From Microbulbifer aggregans (GTDB lineage Bacteria > Pseudomonadota > Gammaproteobacteria > Pseudomonadales > Cellvibrionaceae), in the NCBI RefSeq assembly GCF_020524005.1, contig NZ_JAIVKK010000009.1, positions 62,001-126,000 on the forward strand: DNA of 64,000 bases, given 5' to 3'. Position numbers and translations under genes: made by a program. The notes under the pieces were generated by a model. That model worked only from the letters and a program-made list of their open reading frames with translations. It had not been told where the DNA came from and ran no database searches. Numbering within the stretch: the first letter of the stretch is position 1; each line of letters opens with the position of its first letter. This document shows, piece after piece, positions 1 to 11,690 of this stretch.

Positions 1-1452
1 GGTGTAGCCGCCAAACTTGCGGAACATGGGTACATTGTCGAGTTCCTGCATGATGGACAGCTGCATGTGGTGCCCCGGAATACCTTCATGGTAAGCGAGC
101 GCTTCCATCTGGTAGGTGGGCATGCTGCTCATTTTGTACAGGTTGGCGTAGTAGATACCCGGGCGCGAGCCATCCGGTGCTGGGCGCTGGTAGAAGGCCT
201 TGCCGGCAGATTTTTCCCGGAACGGCTCTACTGCTTTCACCATCAGGTCGGCTTTGGGCTTGGTGATGAACAGCTCGTCCAGGCGGCCTTTCATTGTGTC
301 GATAATGGCCGTGGCTTCTTTCAGATAGCGCTGCTTGCCTTCTTCCGTTTCCGGATAGTAGAACTGACTGTCGGTGCGCATGAATTCGAAGAATTCCTGC
401 AGGCTGCCTTCGAACTTCACCTGCTGCATGATTTCACGCATCTCGTCATGAATGCGTTTTACTTCATCCAGGCCCTTCTGGTGAATCTCATCGGCGGTCA
501 TGTCGGTGGTGGTGTAGACGTTCAGGCGATGCTGGTAGAACTCGTCGCCGTTTGGCAGTTTCCATGCGCCGTCGTCGGTGGTGGCCTGTTGTTCCAGTTC
601 GCCCAGGTAGGCAATCAGGTTTTCATAGGCCGGCTTTACGCTCTCAAGCATCGCGGTTTTGGCCTGTTCAACCAGGGCTGCTTTTTCTTCGTCGCTGATA
701 GTGAGCTTGTCGACCTTGCCCTTGAAGTCTGCGAACAGGGTGCTGTCTTTGCCGTCGTCAAACGGAGCACCGGTAATCAGGTTCTTGCCGTCGCTGATCA
801 CGTAGGGGAATACGAATTTCGGCACGATCACGCCGGCTTCCGCGCGCTCCTTGAGGTTGGCAGTCAGCTGTTCGAAGTGCGCTGGCAGGCCGTTCAGGCG
901 CGAAATATAGGCTTCTGCATCGGGTGCGTCGTCAATGCGGTGCTGGTTGATCAGCAGTGATGCGACGCCGGTGTGTGTGGCGTACATCTGGTTGACCGGG
1001 TAGGTGTGCAGGCGCCATTTGTAGTCTTCGAGGTCCTGCTCCTGGTTGCGGATGGCGAGGTTCAGGGACAGGCGGGTGGCGTCGTCCAGCTTGGCTGGGT
1101 CGATCTTTTTCAGTTCTTCCAGCTGACGTTTGTTGATTTCATAGGTTTCTTTGGCAAACGCTGGCGAGAGGTCATCCCACTTGCCGTAATCTTCTTTCAT
1201 GCCGAGAAAGGTCTTGAATTGAGGGCTGCGAGCCAAATGTTCCTGGAACTGCTTCTCGAACAGCGCGTTCGCTTCGGCGATGGCTGCGCTGTCGGCGCCG
1301 GTTGCAGTGTCGTTGGCGGCAGTCGATACGGCTACGCCGGCCTCGGTTGCAGACTGGGATGGTTTGTCTTCAACACTGTTTTGCTTCTGGCCGCAGCCTG
1401 CCATGGTCAGCGCGCTTATGGCGGCCGCCAGCAGGGTCACTTTCAATTTCAT
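1..1452 (-). CDS. DUF885 family lipoprotein (partial, C-terminus beyond window)
   Basis: Open minus-strand reading frame of 484 codons running off the window start. It begins at the ATG complementary to 1450-1452 with a purine-rich AAAGAGAAA upstream. The N-terminus is a lipoprotein signal (MKLKVTLLAAAISALTMAGC), Cys20 being the predicted lipidated residue, so the protein should be membrane-anchored in the periplasm. The final 30 visible residues hold HEGIPGHH (about 455-462), the hallmark of DUF885 proteins, which are putative metal-dependent peptidases; the substrate is unknown. The Gln/Asp/Ser/Ala-rich stretch after the Cys is a flexible linker. It is separated from sodB by a hairpin repeat and the sodB terminator, so it is probably a separate transcript. 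Long plus-strand reading frames in this interval are shadows. Confidence 0.88.
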   Translation of the reverse strand, partial: MKLKVTLLAAAISALTMAGCGQKQNSVEDKPSQSATEAGVAVSTAANDTATGADSAAIAEANALFEKQFQEHLARSPQFKTFLGMKEDYGKWDDLSPAFAKETYEINKRQLEELKKIDPAKLDDATRLSLNLAIRNQEQDLEDYKWRLHTYPVNQMYATHTGVASLLINQHRIDDAPDAEAYISRLNGLPAHFEQLTANLKERAEAGVIVPKFVFPYVISDGKNLITGAPFDDGKDSTLFADFKGKVDKLTISDEEKAALVEQAKTAMLESVKPAYENLIAYLGELEQQATTDDGAWKLPNGDEFYQHRLNVYTTTDMTADEIHQKGLDEVKRIHDEMREIMQQVKFEGSLQEFFEFMRTDSQFYYPETEEGKQRYLKEATAIIDTMKGRLDELFITKPKADLMVKAVEPFREKSAGKAFYQRPAPDGSRPGIYYANLYKMSSMPTYQMEALAYHEGIPGHHMQLSIMQELDNVPMFRKFGGYT

Positions 1453-1585
1453 GATGGTTTCTCTTTGCTGAATGAAAGGTGGTTATTAGAAGTTGTCTGA
1501 AAAATAAGAGGGAACGTTGTAACCAGTTCGGCGCCGGGATGCAAATTGCGGAGGAGGGAATGTGGTTATCTGAATATGTCGAGGC

Positions 1586-1700
1586 GGTACCGCTACCGGG
1601 TACAGCATTGTGCGACACGCCGTATACCCATCCCTGGGGGCTCGGCTGCGGCCATCCAGGCCGCAGACGGTCTCACAAAGCTGTACCCGGTAGCGGCACC
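1586..1700 (-). repeat. Double-GGA hairpin repeat, copy 1
   Basis: A 115-bp imperfect palindrome. Outer arms (about 1586-1617 and 1669-1700) pair at about 29 of 32 positions. Read on the minus strand, the inside holds an 8-bp hairpin (CTGCGGCC/GGCCGCAG) with loop TGGAT and a second hairpin CCC-AGGGAT-GGG, the latter within the invariant GGATGGGT. It lies 133 bp upstream of the DUF885 start and beyond the sodB terminator, so a DUF885 transcript starting upstream would carry it in the 5' leader. The 1453-1808 gap otherwise holds only the sodB terminator. Confidence 0.85.
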
Positions 1701-1756
1701 TTCGCTTCAACCTCTACTTAGCAGAGGAGCAATAGGGAGAAAGCCAGTTGTCAGGC

Positions 1757-1789
1757 AAAAAAATAGCGGGCCATTGGCCCGCTATTTTC
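1757..1789 (-). terminator. Intrinsic terminator of sodB
   Basis: Perfect stem AAAATAGCGGGCC / GGCCCGCTATTTT around loop ATT, ending in a run of seven T on the minus strand, 20 nt after the sodB stop. Confidence 0.9.
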
Positions 1790-1808
1790 ATGGCTACCGG
1801 TTGGTAAC

Positions 1809-2390
1809 TCAGGCGAAGTTCTGGTTCACGAAGTCCCAGTTCACCAGTGCCCAGAACGCTTCCAGGTACTTCGGACGTGCGTTACGGTAGTCGATGTAGT
1901 AGGCGTGTTCCCATACGTCGCAGGTCATCAGCGGGGTAACGCTGTCGTCGGTCAGCGGGGTTTCGGCGTTGGAGGTGTTCACGATGGCTACAGAGCCGTC
2001 GGCTTTCTTCACCAGCCAGGTCCAACCGGAACCGAAGTTGTTCACAGCGCTGTTGCTGAACTCTTCCTTGAACTTGTCGAAGGAGCCGAAAGCAGCGTTG
2101 ATGGCATCAGCCACAGCGCCGGTTGCAGCGCCACCGCCGTTCGGGCTCAGGCAGTGCCAGTAGAAAGTGTGGTTCCAGATCTGGGCAGCGTTGTTGAATA
2201 CACCACCAGAGGAAGTCTTGATTACTTCTTCCAGAGTCTTGTCCGCGTCTGCGGTACCATCCAGCAGGCCGTTCAGCTTGTCTACGTAAGTCTTGTGGTG
2301 TTTGCCGTAGTGGTATTCCAGGGTTTCCTGGGAGATGTGTGGCTGCAGGGCATCCATAGCGTAGGGAAGCTCGGGGAGAACATGTGCCAT
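1809..2390 (-). CDS. sodB: Iron superoxide dismutase
   Basis: 193 residues, the normal length of bacterial Fe-SOD. It converts superoxide to oxygen and hydrogen peroxide in the cytoplasm. Metal ligands are visible as His27 (YHYGKHH), His74 (WNHTFYW), Asp158 and His162 (DVWEHAYY). Gln70, in [11 protein letters not shown], is the outer-sphere Gln position typical of the iron rather than the manganese enzyme. The start has a strong GGAAGGAA ribosome-binding site. It appears monocistronic: candidate promoter upstream, strong terminator downstream. Fur/RyhB-type control is common for sodB, but no clear Fur box was found here. Confidence 0.97.
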   Translation of the reverse strand: MAHVLPELPYAMDALQPHISQETLEYHYGKHHKTYVDKLNGLLDGTADADKTLEEVIKTSSGGVFNNAAQIWNHTFYWHCLSPNGGGAATGAVADAINAAFGSFDKFKEEFSNSAVNNFGSGWTWLVKKADGSVAIVNTSNAETPLTDDSVTPLMTCDVWEHAYYIDYRNARPKYLEAFWALVNWDFVNQNFA

Positions 2391-2714
2391 GTAATATTCC
2401 TTCCTTTTGTAGGACCCGCATCCGACCGGAACCGCGGACGCAGGTCAGTTATTGGTGAAGCGCATTCTACACGCGCTCGATGTCATTATTAAGCAGTTGG
2501 ACTGGCCAAAAGGTTGCAAATGTAGATCAGTGGTGGATTTTTCGGCCTGCCATGTGGTCCGAGTCTAATCTCATACTGAGACCGATTACTTTTTCGTCAA
2601 TTTTTGGTATAACTTGCCGCTGTTTTCTACACGAATTCATCTATCGGACTATATGTGTCCAATAGGTCACAGGCTGACAAGTCAAAACGCAGGCATTAAC
2701 GCAGGAAAAATATC
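2391..2714. other. Divergent intergenic region sodB / coiled-coil gene
   Basis: 324 bp without a gene. On the sodB side, TAGAAT (complement of 2464-2469) with TTAATA 17 bp upstream (2487-2492) is a weak promoter candidate. The other half is AT-rich (2580-2700) and should hold the promoter of the rightward gene, but no convincing -35/-10 pair or operator was identified. Confidence 0.4.
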
Positions 2715-3476
2715 ATGCAACGCAGAGAGCCCACTCTGGATGGCAGCAGCCCTTCACTGGACCCTCAGATCGCTAACGGCCCTATTGGTGGTAAGCGCTA
2801 TCGCACCGAAGCACCGTCGCCATCGGCGGCTGCGGTGAGCGAGCCGGAACCCACCAGTCGTGGCGGTTCGTCGTTTCTGGCGATCGTAGCGCTGTTGCTG
2901 GGCCTGGCCGGCTTGGCTGCGGCAGGGTTTTTATATCAGCAGTGGCAGTTGACCCGAGCTCAACTGGTGGATGCGGATGCCCGTATCGTCCAGTTGGAGA
3001 AACGCTTCGAGATGTCCGGTGAAGAATCGGCAGCATCGGTGGAAGTACTGAACGCGAAGGTGAAGGAAAACAGCGCCGAAATCCGCAAGCTGTGGGGTGT
3101 TTCTTACGATACCAACCGTAAAGCCATCTCTGCCAACGAGGCAAAGGCAGCCTCCAACAAGAAAGAAATCGCTGCACTTTCCAAGAAAGTGGGCGGCCTG
3201 GATGCCAGCCTGAAGAAGGTTGCTGCGCTGGAGAGCGAGCTGGCCAAGCTGAAAGAGTCCACGGTCAGCGCGTCGCGCGATACCAAAGACACTGTTGCGA
3301 AACTGGAGCGTCAGCTGTCTTCCGTGCGCTCTGATCTGACCGCTCGGGTAGGCTCCAACGAGGAAGCGATCCAGTCGATCGATACCTATCGCCGCTCTGT
3401 GAACAAGGATCTGGTGCAGCTGCGCGATGCGATCCGCAGCCTGCAAAGCAGCTCCAGCACGGCTTCCGCTCCGTAA
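2715..3476 (+). CDS. Membrane-anchored coiled-coil protein of unknown function
   Basis: 253 residues starting at ATG 2715 after AGGAAA. Layout: a polar Pro/Ser-rich N-terminal tail (1-52), one hydrophobic segment (about 53-75), then a long Glu/Lys/Ala heptad-like region (about 77-240) typical of coiled coil, and a Ser/Thr/Ala tail. With the short N-terminus in the cytoplasm, the coiled coil would face the periplasm; orientation is inferred. No enzymatic motif is seen. Similar bitopic coiled-coil proteins of gammaproteobacteria are often annotated only as chromosome-partitioning-like. It is single-gene, closed by a strong terminator. Confidence 0.75.
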   Translation: MQRREPTLDGSSPSLDPQIANGPIGGKRYRTEAPSPSAAAVSEPEPTSRGGSSFLAIVALLLGLAGLAAAGFLYQQWQLTRAQLVDADARIVQLEKRFEMSGEESAASVEVLNAKVKENSAEIRKLWGVSYDTNRKAISANEAKAASNKKEIAALSKKVGGLDASLKKVAALESELAKLKESTVSASRDTKDTVAKLERQLSSVRSDLTARVGSNEEAIQSIDTYRRSVNKDLVQLRDAIRSLQSSSSTASAP

Positions 3477-3554
3477 CACTTATGCGCCGCGTCAGTGCTG
3501 ACGCGGTTTGCATTCGCTGATACAGCGTTAGATTCGGTATTAGATACAAGCGTT

Positions 3555-3593
3555 AAAAAGCGCGCTCACTTTTCCGGTGAGCGCGCTTTTTTT
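3555..3593 (+). terminator. Intrinsic terminator after the coiled-coil gene
   Basis: Stem AAAAAGCGCGCTCAC / GTGAGCGCGCTTTTT with a short TTTTCCG loop and a T run. A second small hairpin (CCGCGTCA/TGACGCGG, about 3488-3509) precedes it. Confidence 0.9.
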
Positions 3594-3704
3594 GTGCGTA
3601 AGCGCAGTAATCGGTATTGCATGCCTGTCAGTTCCGAATTTGACTAGTGTGGGCAGGCGCCGGGCCCTAAACTGCCCCCTCACATCCAGACCCGGTCACC
3701 ATTT

Positions 3705-5186
3705 GTGCAACTTGATCCCGAAATCTGTAACCGCGCCAGGCTTGCCCGCGACAAGCGGTTCGACGGACGTTTTTATACCGCGGTGAAGACCACCGGTATC
3801 TTTTGCCGGCCGGTGTGTCCGGCGCGGCCCCCGCTGGAGCGTAATGTCGAGTATTTTGCGACAGCTGCGGAAGCGGCTGCGGCGGGGTATCGCCCCTGCC
3901 TGCGCTGCCGGCCTGATGCGGCACCCGGCAGCCCCGCCTGGGGTCTGGTTTCAACGACGGTGCAGCGCGCATTGCACCTGATGCGTAGAGAACGTGAGCT
4001 GCAATCGATGGAGCTGCTCGCGGAGCGGCTGGGTATCAGCAGTCGCTATCTACGCAAGTTGTTTGCCGAAAACTTTGGTATCAGTCCGCTACAGGTTTGG
4101 CAGACGGAGCGGGCTCTGTTTGCGTTTAGTCTGTTGCGCGATACCGACCTGCCGATCGCCGAGATCGCGTTTGAAGCCGGTTTTAACAGTCTGCGGCGCT
4201 TCAATGGCGTGTTCAAAGAGATCTACCGGCGTACGCCTTCAGAGGTTCGGCGCGAGCCCGGCCCATCAGGTAACTCAGGTAATCCCGGTACCCGGCTGTA
4301 CCTGAGTTACCGTCCACCCATGGACTGGGTGGGCATGCTGGAGTTTTTCGCGGCACGTGCACTGCCGGGTGTGGAGCAGGTCGCAATGGACCGGCAGGAT
4401 CCGCAGCGCAGTATTTACCAGCGCAGCTTCACCCTGGAGGGACGGCGGGGCGTGTTGCGTGTACGCAATGACAGTGCCAGGAATCGCCTGGAGGTCCATG
4501 TACTTGCCGAGGGCAGTGGTGCGGTGTTGTTCCGGATTCGAGAGCAGTTGCGCCAATTGTTTGATCTGGATGCGGATACCGAAGCCATTGCGGCCCATCT
4601 CACGCGGGACCATTTGCTGTCACAAGTGCTGGCAAAGATGCCAGGGGTGCGCCTGCCGGGTGCCTGGGATCCTTTTGAGTATGCGCTGCGGGCGATTCTC
4701 GGCCAGCAGATATCCGTCGCTGCGGCGACCACCATTGCCGGGCGTGTGGTGGCCCGCCATGGGGAATCCTTCACCGGACCGGAAGGGGAGGAGTTGTACC
4801 TGTTCCCAACGCCGGAACAATTGGCAGAAGCGGATTTTTCGGATCTCGGTGTTACCCGCACAAGGGCACAGACGTTGCGCAATTTCGTGCAGGCGACATT
4901 GAATGGCCAGCTGGATTTCCGCGAGCCGGACCTGGAGTCCTGGTGCCGGCAAATGACGCAGTTGCCGGGGATTGGTGACTGGACTGCACACTATACGGCC
5001 ATGCGAGGGTTATCCATGCCGGATGCCTTTCCGGCGTCGGACCTTGGGATCCTGATCGCACTGGGTGACGGCGACAACAAGGCCACCCCGAAGCAGGCGC
5101 TGGCACGGGCGGAGGTGTGGCGGCCCTGGCGGGCTTACGGGGCGCTCCTGCTCTGGCAATCTCTCAAATTCAGAGGCAATTCATGA
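3705..5186 (+). CDS. Ada-AlkA fusion: methyl-phosphotriester sensor, AraC-type activator and 3-methyladenine DNA glycosylase
   Basis: 493 residues from a GTG start (no in-frame ATG nearby, weak ribosome-binding site). Residues 1-80 are the Ada zinc domain with Cys34, Cys38, Cys65 and Cys68 (GIFCRPVC, YRPCLRCRP); Cys34 is the expected methyl acceptor from phosphotriesters. About 85-185 is an AraC-type HTH. About 195-490 is AlkA, with the helix-hairpin-helix LPGIGDWTA and catalytic Asp446 in PASDLGI. Unlike E. coli Ada there is no O6-methylguanine transferase domain; that activity is supplied by ogt, whose start overlaps this stop codon by 4 bp. The product probably senses alkylation and activates this operon while excising alkylated bases. 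Autoregulation is inference. Confidence 0.93.
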   Translation: MQLDPEICNRARLARDKRFDGRFYTAVKTTGIFCRPVCPARPPLERNVEYFATAAEAAAAGYRPCLRCRPDAAPGSPAWGLVSTTVQRALHLMRRERELQSMELLAERLGISSRYLRKLFAENFGISPLQVWQTERALFAFSLLRDTDLPIAEIAFEAGFNSLRRFNGVFKEIYRRTPSEVRREPGPSGNSGNPGTRLYLSYRPPMDWVGMLEFFAARALPGVEQVAMDRQDPQRSIYQRSFTLEGRRGVLRVRNDSARNRLEVHVLAEGSGAVLFRIREQLRQLFDLDADTEAIAAHLTRDHLLSQVLAKMPGVRLPGAWDPFEYALRAILGQQISVAAATTIAGRVVARHGESFTGPEGEELYLFPTPEQLAEADFSDLGVTRTRAQTLRNFVQATLNGQLDFREPDLESWCRQMTQLPGIGDWTAHYTAMRGLSMPDAFPASDLGILIALGDGDNKATPKQALARAEVWRPWRAYGALLLWQSLKFRGNS

Positions 5187-5665
5187 TCAGTTACAGCGTT
5201 TATCCGAGTACTTTTGGCCCGCTGGGCATTGCCGCGAGTGAGCGCGGGGTTGTGGCGATTGATCTCCAGTCAGGAAAGCGGCCGTTGCAGGCCAAGCCGG
5301 ATTGGGTTGACGGTGCCACTACGCTGACGGATTTGGCCGCAGGGCAGTTGCGGGACTATTTCGATGGCCGGCGCGAGGCATTTGACCTCCCTTTGGATGC
5401 GGCCGGGACACCATTTCAACAGGGCGTGTGGCAGGCGCTCTGCGCTATTCCCTATGGCGAGACCCGCAGTTACCGGGAACTTGCCGAGGCGATTGGCAAT
5501 CCGAAAGCGGTGCGCGCGGTTGCCCGGGCCAACGGCGCCAATCCGTTGTCCATTGTGGTGCCCTGTCATCGGGTGATCGGTGCCGACGGTACCTTGACGG
5601 GTTATGCCGGCGGGCTGGAGATGAAGGCGCGGCTGCTGGTCCTTGAGGGCGCCTTGATTGGCTGA
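5183..5665 (+). CDS. ogt: Methylated-DNA--protein-cysteine methyltransferase
   Basis: 160 residues. ATG 5183 overlaps the upstream TGA (ATGA), with AGAGG 8 nt before it, so translation is probably coupled. The suicide enzyme transfers methyl groups from O6-methylguanine (and O4-methylthymine) to its own Cys in the motif PCHRVIG. The HTH/recognition helix region RAVARANGANPLSIV precedes it, as in all Ogt/AGT proteins. Together with the upstream Ada-AlkA fusion it forms a compact alkylation-response operon. The frame stays open further upstream, but those codons lie inside the ada-alkA end and lack a ribosome-binding site. Confidence 0.96.
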   Translation: MISYSVYPSTFGPLGIAASERGVVAIDLQSGKRPLQAKPDWVDGATTLTDLAAGQLRDYFDGRREAFDLPLDAAGTPFQQGVWQALCAIPYGETRSYRELAEAIGNPKAVRAVARANGANPLSIVVPCHRVIGADGTLTGYAGGLEMKARLLVLEGALIG

Positions 5666-5748
5666 AATGTCCCACGGGTCATTCTCTTCCCGGGGTGGTA
5701 TTCGGCGGGCTTGGGCTGGATAATGGCCGGCTCGATTGAGGAGCCTGA

Positions 5749-6288
5749 ATGGGGGGCCAGATGCTGTACAGACTGGGCGATAAACAGCCACAACTGGAAG
5801 GCGAGGGCCACTATATTGCGCCCGGAGCCAGGGTGATCGGCAATGTGCTATTGAAACCGCACAGTTCTGTGTGGTTCAACGCGGTGATTCGCGGGGACAA
5901 TGAGCTGATTACGGTTGGCGAGCGCGCAAATATTCAGGACGGCTCGGTGTTGCATACGGATCCGGGTGTTCCGCTGATTGTGGGTACCGGTGTGACCGTT
6001 GGGCACAAGGTGACACTGCACGGTTGCCAGATTGGCGACTATTCCCTGGTGGGGATGAATGCGGTGGTGCTGAATGGAGCCAAAATCGGCAAATGCTGCA
6101 TCATTGGTGCGAATGCGCTGGTGACAGAAAATGCTGAGATTCCCGATTACTCGCTGGTGCTGGGCAGTCCCGGCAAGGTGGTGAAGACGCTGGATGAGTC
6201 CACGTTTGAGCTGCTTAAGGCGAGCAGTGAAATTTATGTTGCCAATGGCAAGCGGTTTTCGGAAGAGCTGGTGCCTGTTGAGGTGTGA
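5749..6288 (+). CDS. Gamma-carbonic anhydrase-like hexapeptide-repeat protein (YrdA/PaaY family)
   Basis: 179 residues of left-handed beta-helix hexapeptide repeats (for example [22 protein letters not shown] and IGANALV segments), then a C-terminal helix. Family members are trimeric, bind zinc or iron between subunits through three His, and include gamma-class carbonic anhydrases and PaaY-type thioesterases; the reaction here is not settled. His ligand candidates are in SVLHTD, VGHKVT and LHGCQ. GAGGAG lies 5 nt before ATG 5749; a second ATG at 5761, after GGGGGG, is also possible. The DUF1289 gene follows 3 bp later. Confidence 0.9.
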   Translation: MGGQMLYRLGDKQPQLEGEGHYIAPGARVIGNVLLKPHSSVWFNAVIRGDNELITVGERANIQDGSVLHTDPGVPLIVGTGVTVGHKVTLHGCQIGDYSLVGMNAVVLNGAKIGKCCIIGANALVTENAEIPDYSLVLGSPGKVVKTLDESTFELLKASSEIYVANGKRFSEELVPVEV

Positions 6289-6291
6289 GCG

Positions 6292-6534
6292 ATGGCGGAA
6301 AGCGATTGGAGCCGGGTGAAGGATAAAGAGCCTGAGCCGGCGGTTGAGTTCCCGGTTAAATCCCCTTGTGTGTCTGTGTGCGCGCTGAATCGCGAGGACA
6401 TTTGCGAGGGCTGTTTTCGTTCCGGTACTGAGATCAGTCAGTGGGGGCGGATGAGCAATACCGAGAAAAAGCAGGTTTTGCAGAAGTGCCATGAGCGGGC
6501 GGTGCAAATGCGTCGTGTCTGGTGGTCTGAGTAG
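6292..6534 (+). CDS. DUF1289 family small cysteine protein
   Basis: 80 residues with the DUF1289 pattern: SPCVSVCALN, then ICEGCFR, then EISQWGRMSNTEKK. Four Cys (26, 30, 38 and 41) suggest a metal or Fe-S site. The N-terminal 20 residues are charged and variable. Function is unknown in the family. It starts 3 bp after the gamma-carbonic-anhydrase-like gene, so the two are co-transcribed. Repeat copy 2 begins 55 bp after the stop. Confidence 0.9.
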   Translation: MAESDWSRVKDKEPEPAVEFPVKSPCVSVCALNREDICEGCFRSGTEISQWGRMSNTEKKQVLQKCHERAVQMRRVWWSE

Positions 6535-6589
6535 CGACGATACGATGTCGCAGTGAATTATGGCTCGGGACCTGTTCGAACCTTTTGGC

Positions 6590-6700
6590 GGCGGAGCACC
6601 GGGTACAGGTTTTCAGGACCGCTGTGAACCCATCCATGGGCGCTGCGGCGGCGACTTCCTGTCGCCGACGCTCCTGAAAACCTGCACCCGGTGCTCCGCC
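6590..6700 (-). repeat. Double-GGA hairpin repeat, copy 2
   Basis: Outer arms 6590-6618 and 6672-6700 pair at 28 of 29 positions. On the minus strand the interior contains GGCGAC-AGGAA-GTCGCC and CCCA-TGGA-TGGG within the invariant GGATGGGT. It is 55 bp downstream of the DUF1289 stop, in the 352-bp gap before dnaE. This is the only copy whose GGA strand is antisense to its neighbours. Bases 6701-6886 hold no other recognisable feature. Confidence 0.85.
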
Positions 6701-6886
6701 TTTGCGTCGGGCTTTTTGCTCCGTCAGACATTTTGAGTGCTAAGCCATTTTTGGTGGATTGCGCTTACGAAGAATTAAATTTTCAGAATTGCACAAAGCG
6801 CCGAGAGGAAAATCTTCCCGCCCGGCGCGACCCCGGGGCAGCGTGCCAAGCCAAAAGCGACCGGGGCCAGATCAAACAGAAAAAAT

Positions 6887-10417
<3,531 letters not shown>

Positions 10418-10644
10418 TTTGGCGGTGGCCGGTTTGTGATGAACCGGCGGCACTTCGCCAGTGCGCCATGGCAAATTGGACACGGGGGAGTGGGGTTCGT
10501 GCGGTGTGCACTCGACTGAGTGGTTCTATCCCGGTAAGCTAGCCGCCATTTTCAAGCAAAGGGCTGTTTTGCGACTAATCGACGATATTTGGTCGCATTT
10601 TCCGTCACTTAAGTTGGCCCTCAAGAGTTTCAAGGCACGAAATA

Positions 10645-11601
10645 ATGAACTTCAGTTTTCTCGAGTTTGAGCAGCCAATTGCAGAGCTGGAAGGCAAAAT
10701 CAAAGAATTGCAGCATGTGGGCGACGACAACGAGCTCAACATTGCCGAAGAGATCAGTCGCCTGCGCGACAAGAGCGAAAAGCTCACCGAGTCCATTTAC
10801 TCCGACCTGTCACCCTGGCAGGTGGTTCAGGTGGCTCGCCACCCTCAGCGTCCTTATGCGAAAGACTATATCGAGCGCATTTTCACCGACTGGGATGAGC
10901 TGCACGGCGATCGCCACTTTGGCGACGACAAGGCGATTATTGCCGGTATCGCGCGTCTCGAAGGCCGCCCGGTGGCGGTGATCGGCGAGGAGAAGGGTCG
11001 CAGCGTTAACGAGAAGGTCAAACGCAACTTCGGCATGCCGAAGCCGGAAGGTTACCGCAAAGCCCTGCGTGTTATGGAAATGGCCGAGCGCTTCAACATG
11101 CCGGTGCTGACCCTGATCGACACACCCGGGGCCTACCCGGGTATTGATAGTGAAGAGCGCGGTATTTCCGAGGCAATTGCCAAGAACCTGGCGGTAATGT
11201 CCCGCCTGCGTACTCCGATCATCTGTACCGTAATCGGTGAGGGTTCCTCCGGTGGTGCACTGGCCATCGGTGTGGGCGACCAGCTGAATATGTTGCAGTA
11301 TTCGACGTACTTCGTGATCTCGCCGGAAGGCTGCGCGAACATCATCTGGAAAACCGTGGAAAAAGCGCCGCTGGCCGCTGAAGCCATGGGCGTGACCTCG
11401 GGTGTTCTGGAAGAGCTGGGTATCGTCGATGAGACCATTGCCGAACCGCTGGGCGGCGCCCACCGCGATCCGGACCTGATGGCAGCGCGCCTGCGCGATC
11501 GCCTGTCCGAGCAGCTGGACAAGCTGAGTGCGGTGCCGCTGGATGAACTGCTGGAGAAGCGTTACCAGCGCCTGATGAGCTACGGCAACATCACCGGCTG
11601 A
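10645..11601 (+). CDS. accA: Acetyl-CoA carboxylase carboxyltransferase, alpha subunit
   Basis: 318 residues (E. coli 319). With AccD it transfers CO2 from carboxybiotin to acetyl-CoA, giving malonyl-CoA for fatty acid synthesis. The N-terminal coiled segment [19 protein letters not shown] is typical, and the crotonase-like core has [17 protein letters not shown] and [12 protein letters not shown], the oxyanion-forming glycine segments. ATG 10645 follows AAGGCA. It sits directly after dnaE and is closed by a strong terminator. Confidence 0.98.
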   Translation: MNFSFLEFEQPIAELEGKIKELQHVGDDNELNIAEEISRLRDKSEKLTESIYSDLSPWQVVQVARHPQRPYAKDYIERIFTDWDELHGDRHFGDDKAIIAGIARLEGRPVAVIGEEKGRSVNEKVKRNFGMPKPEGYRKALRVMEMAERFNMPVLTLIDTPGAYPGIDSEERGISEAIAKNLAVMSRLRTPIICTVIGEGSSGGALAIGVGDQLNMLQYSTYFVISPEGCANIIWKTVEKAPLAAEAMGVTSGVLEELGIVDETIAEPLGGAHRDPDLMAARLRDRLSEQLDKLSAVPLDELLEKRYQRLMSYGNITG

Positions 11602-11624
11602 TCTGGTTTCCGACTAGTTTCGAT

Positions 11625-11656
11625 AAAAAACGGCAACTTCGGTTGCCGTTTTTTTT
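11625..11656 (+). terminator. Intrinsic terminator of accA
   Basis: AAAAAACGGCAAC-TTC-GGTTGCCGTTTTTT, a perfect stem with T tract, 24 bp after the accA stop. The A-rich left side makes it usable from the minus strand as well, for the convergent nuclease gene. Confidence 0.92.
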
Positions 11657-11690
11657 GCGAATTATTTAGTCCTATTATTCATCGCCGCCC

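Noticed and set aside
67-1500. Two long plus-strand open frames (297 and 175 codons)
   Set aside because: They are shadows of the minus-strand DUF885 gene, which has a lipoprotein signal, HEGIPGHH motif and an open frame to the window edge.
2391-2480. Fur box upstream of sodB
   Set aside because: No GATAAT-type repeats were found; iron control, if present, may be through a small RNA.
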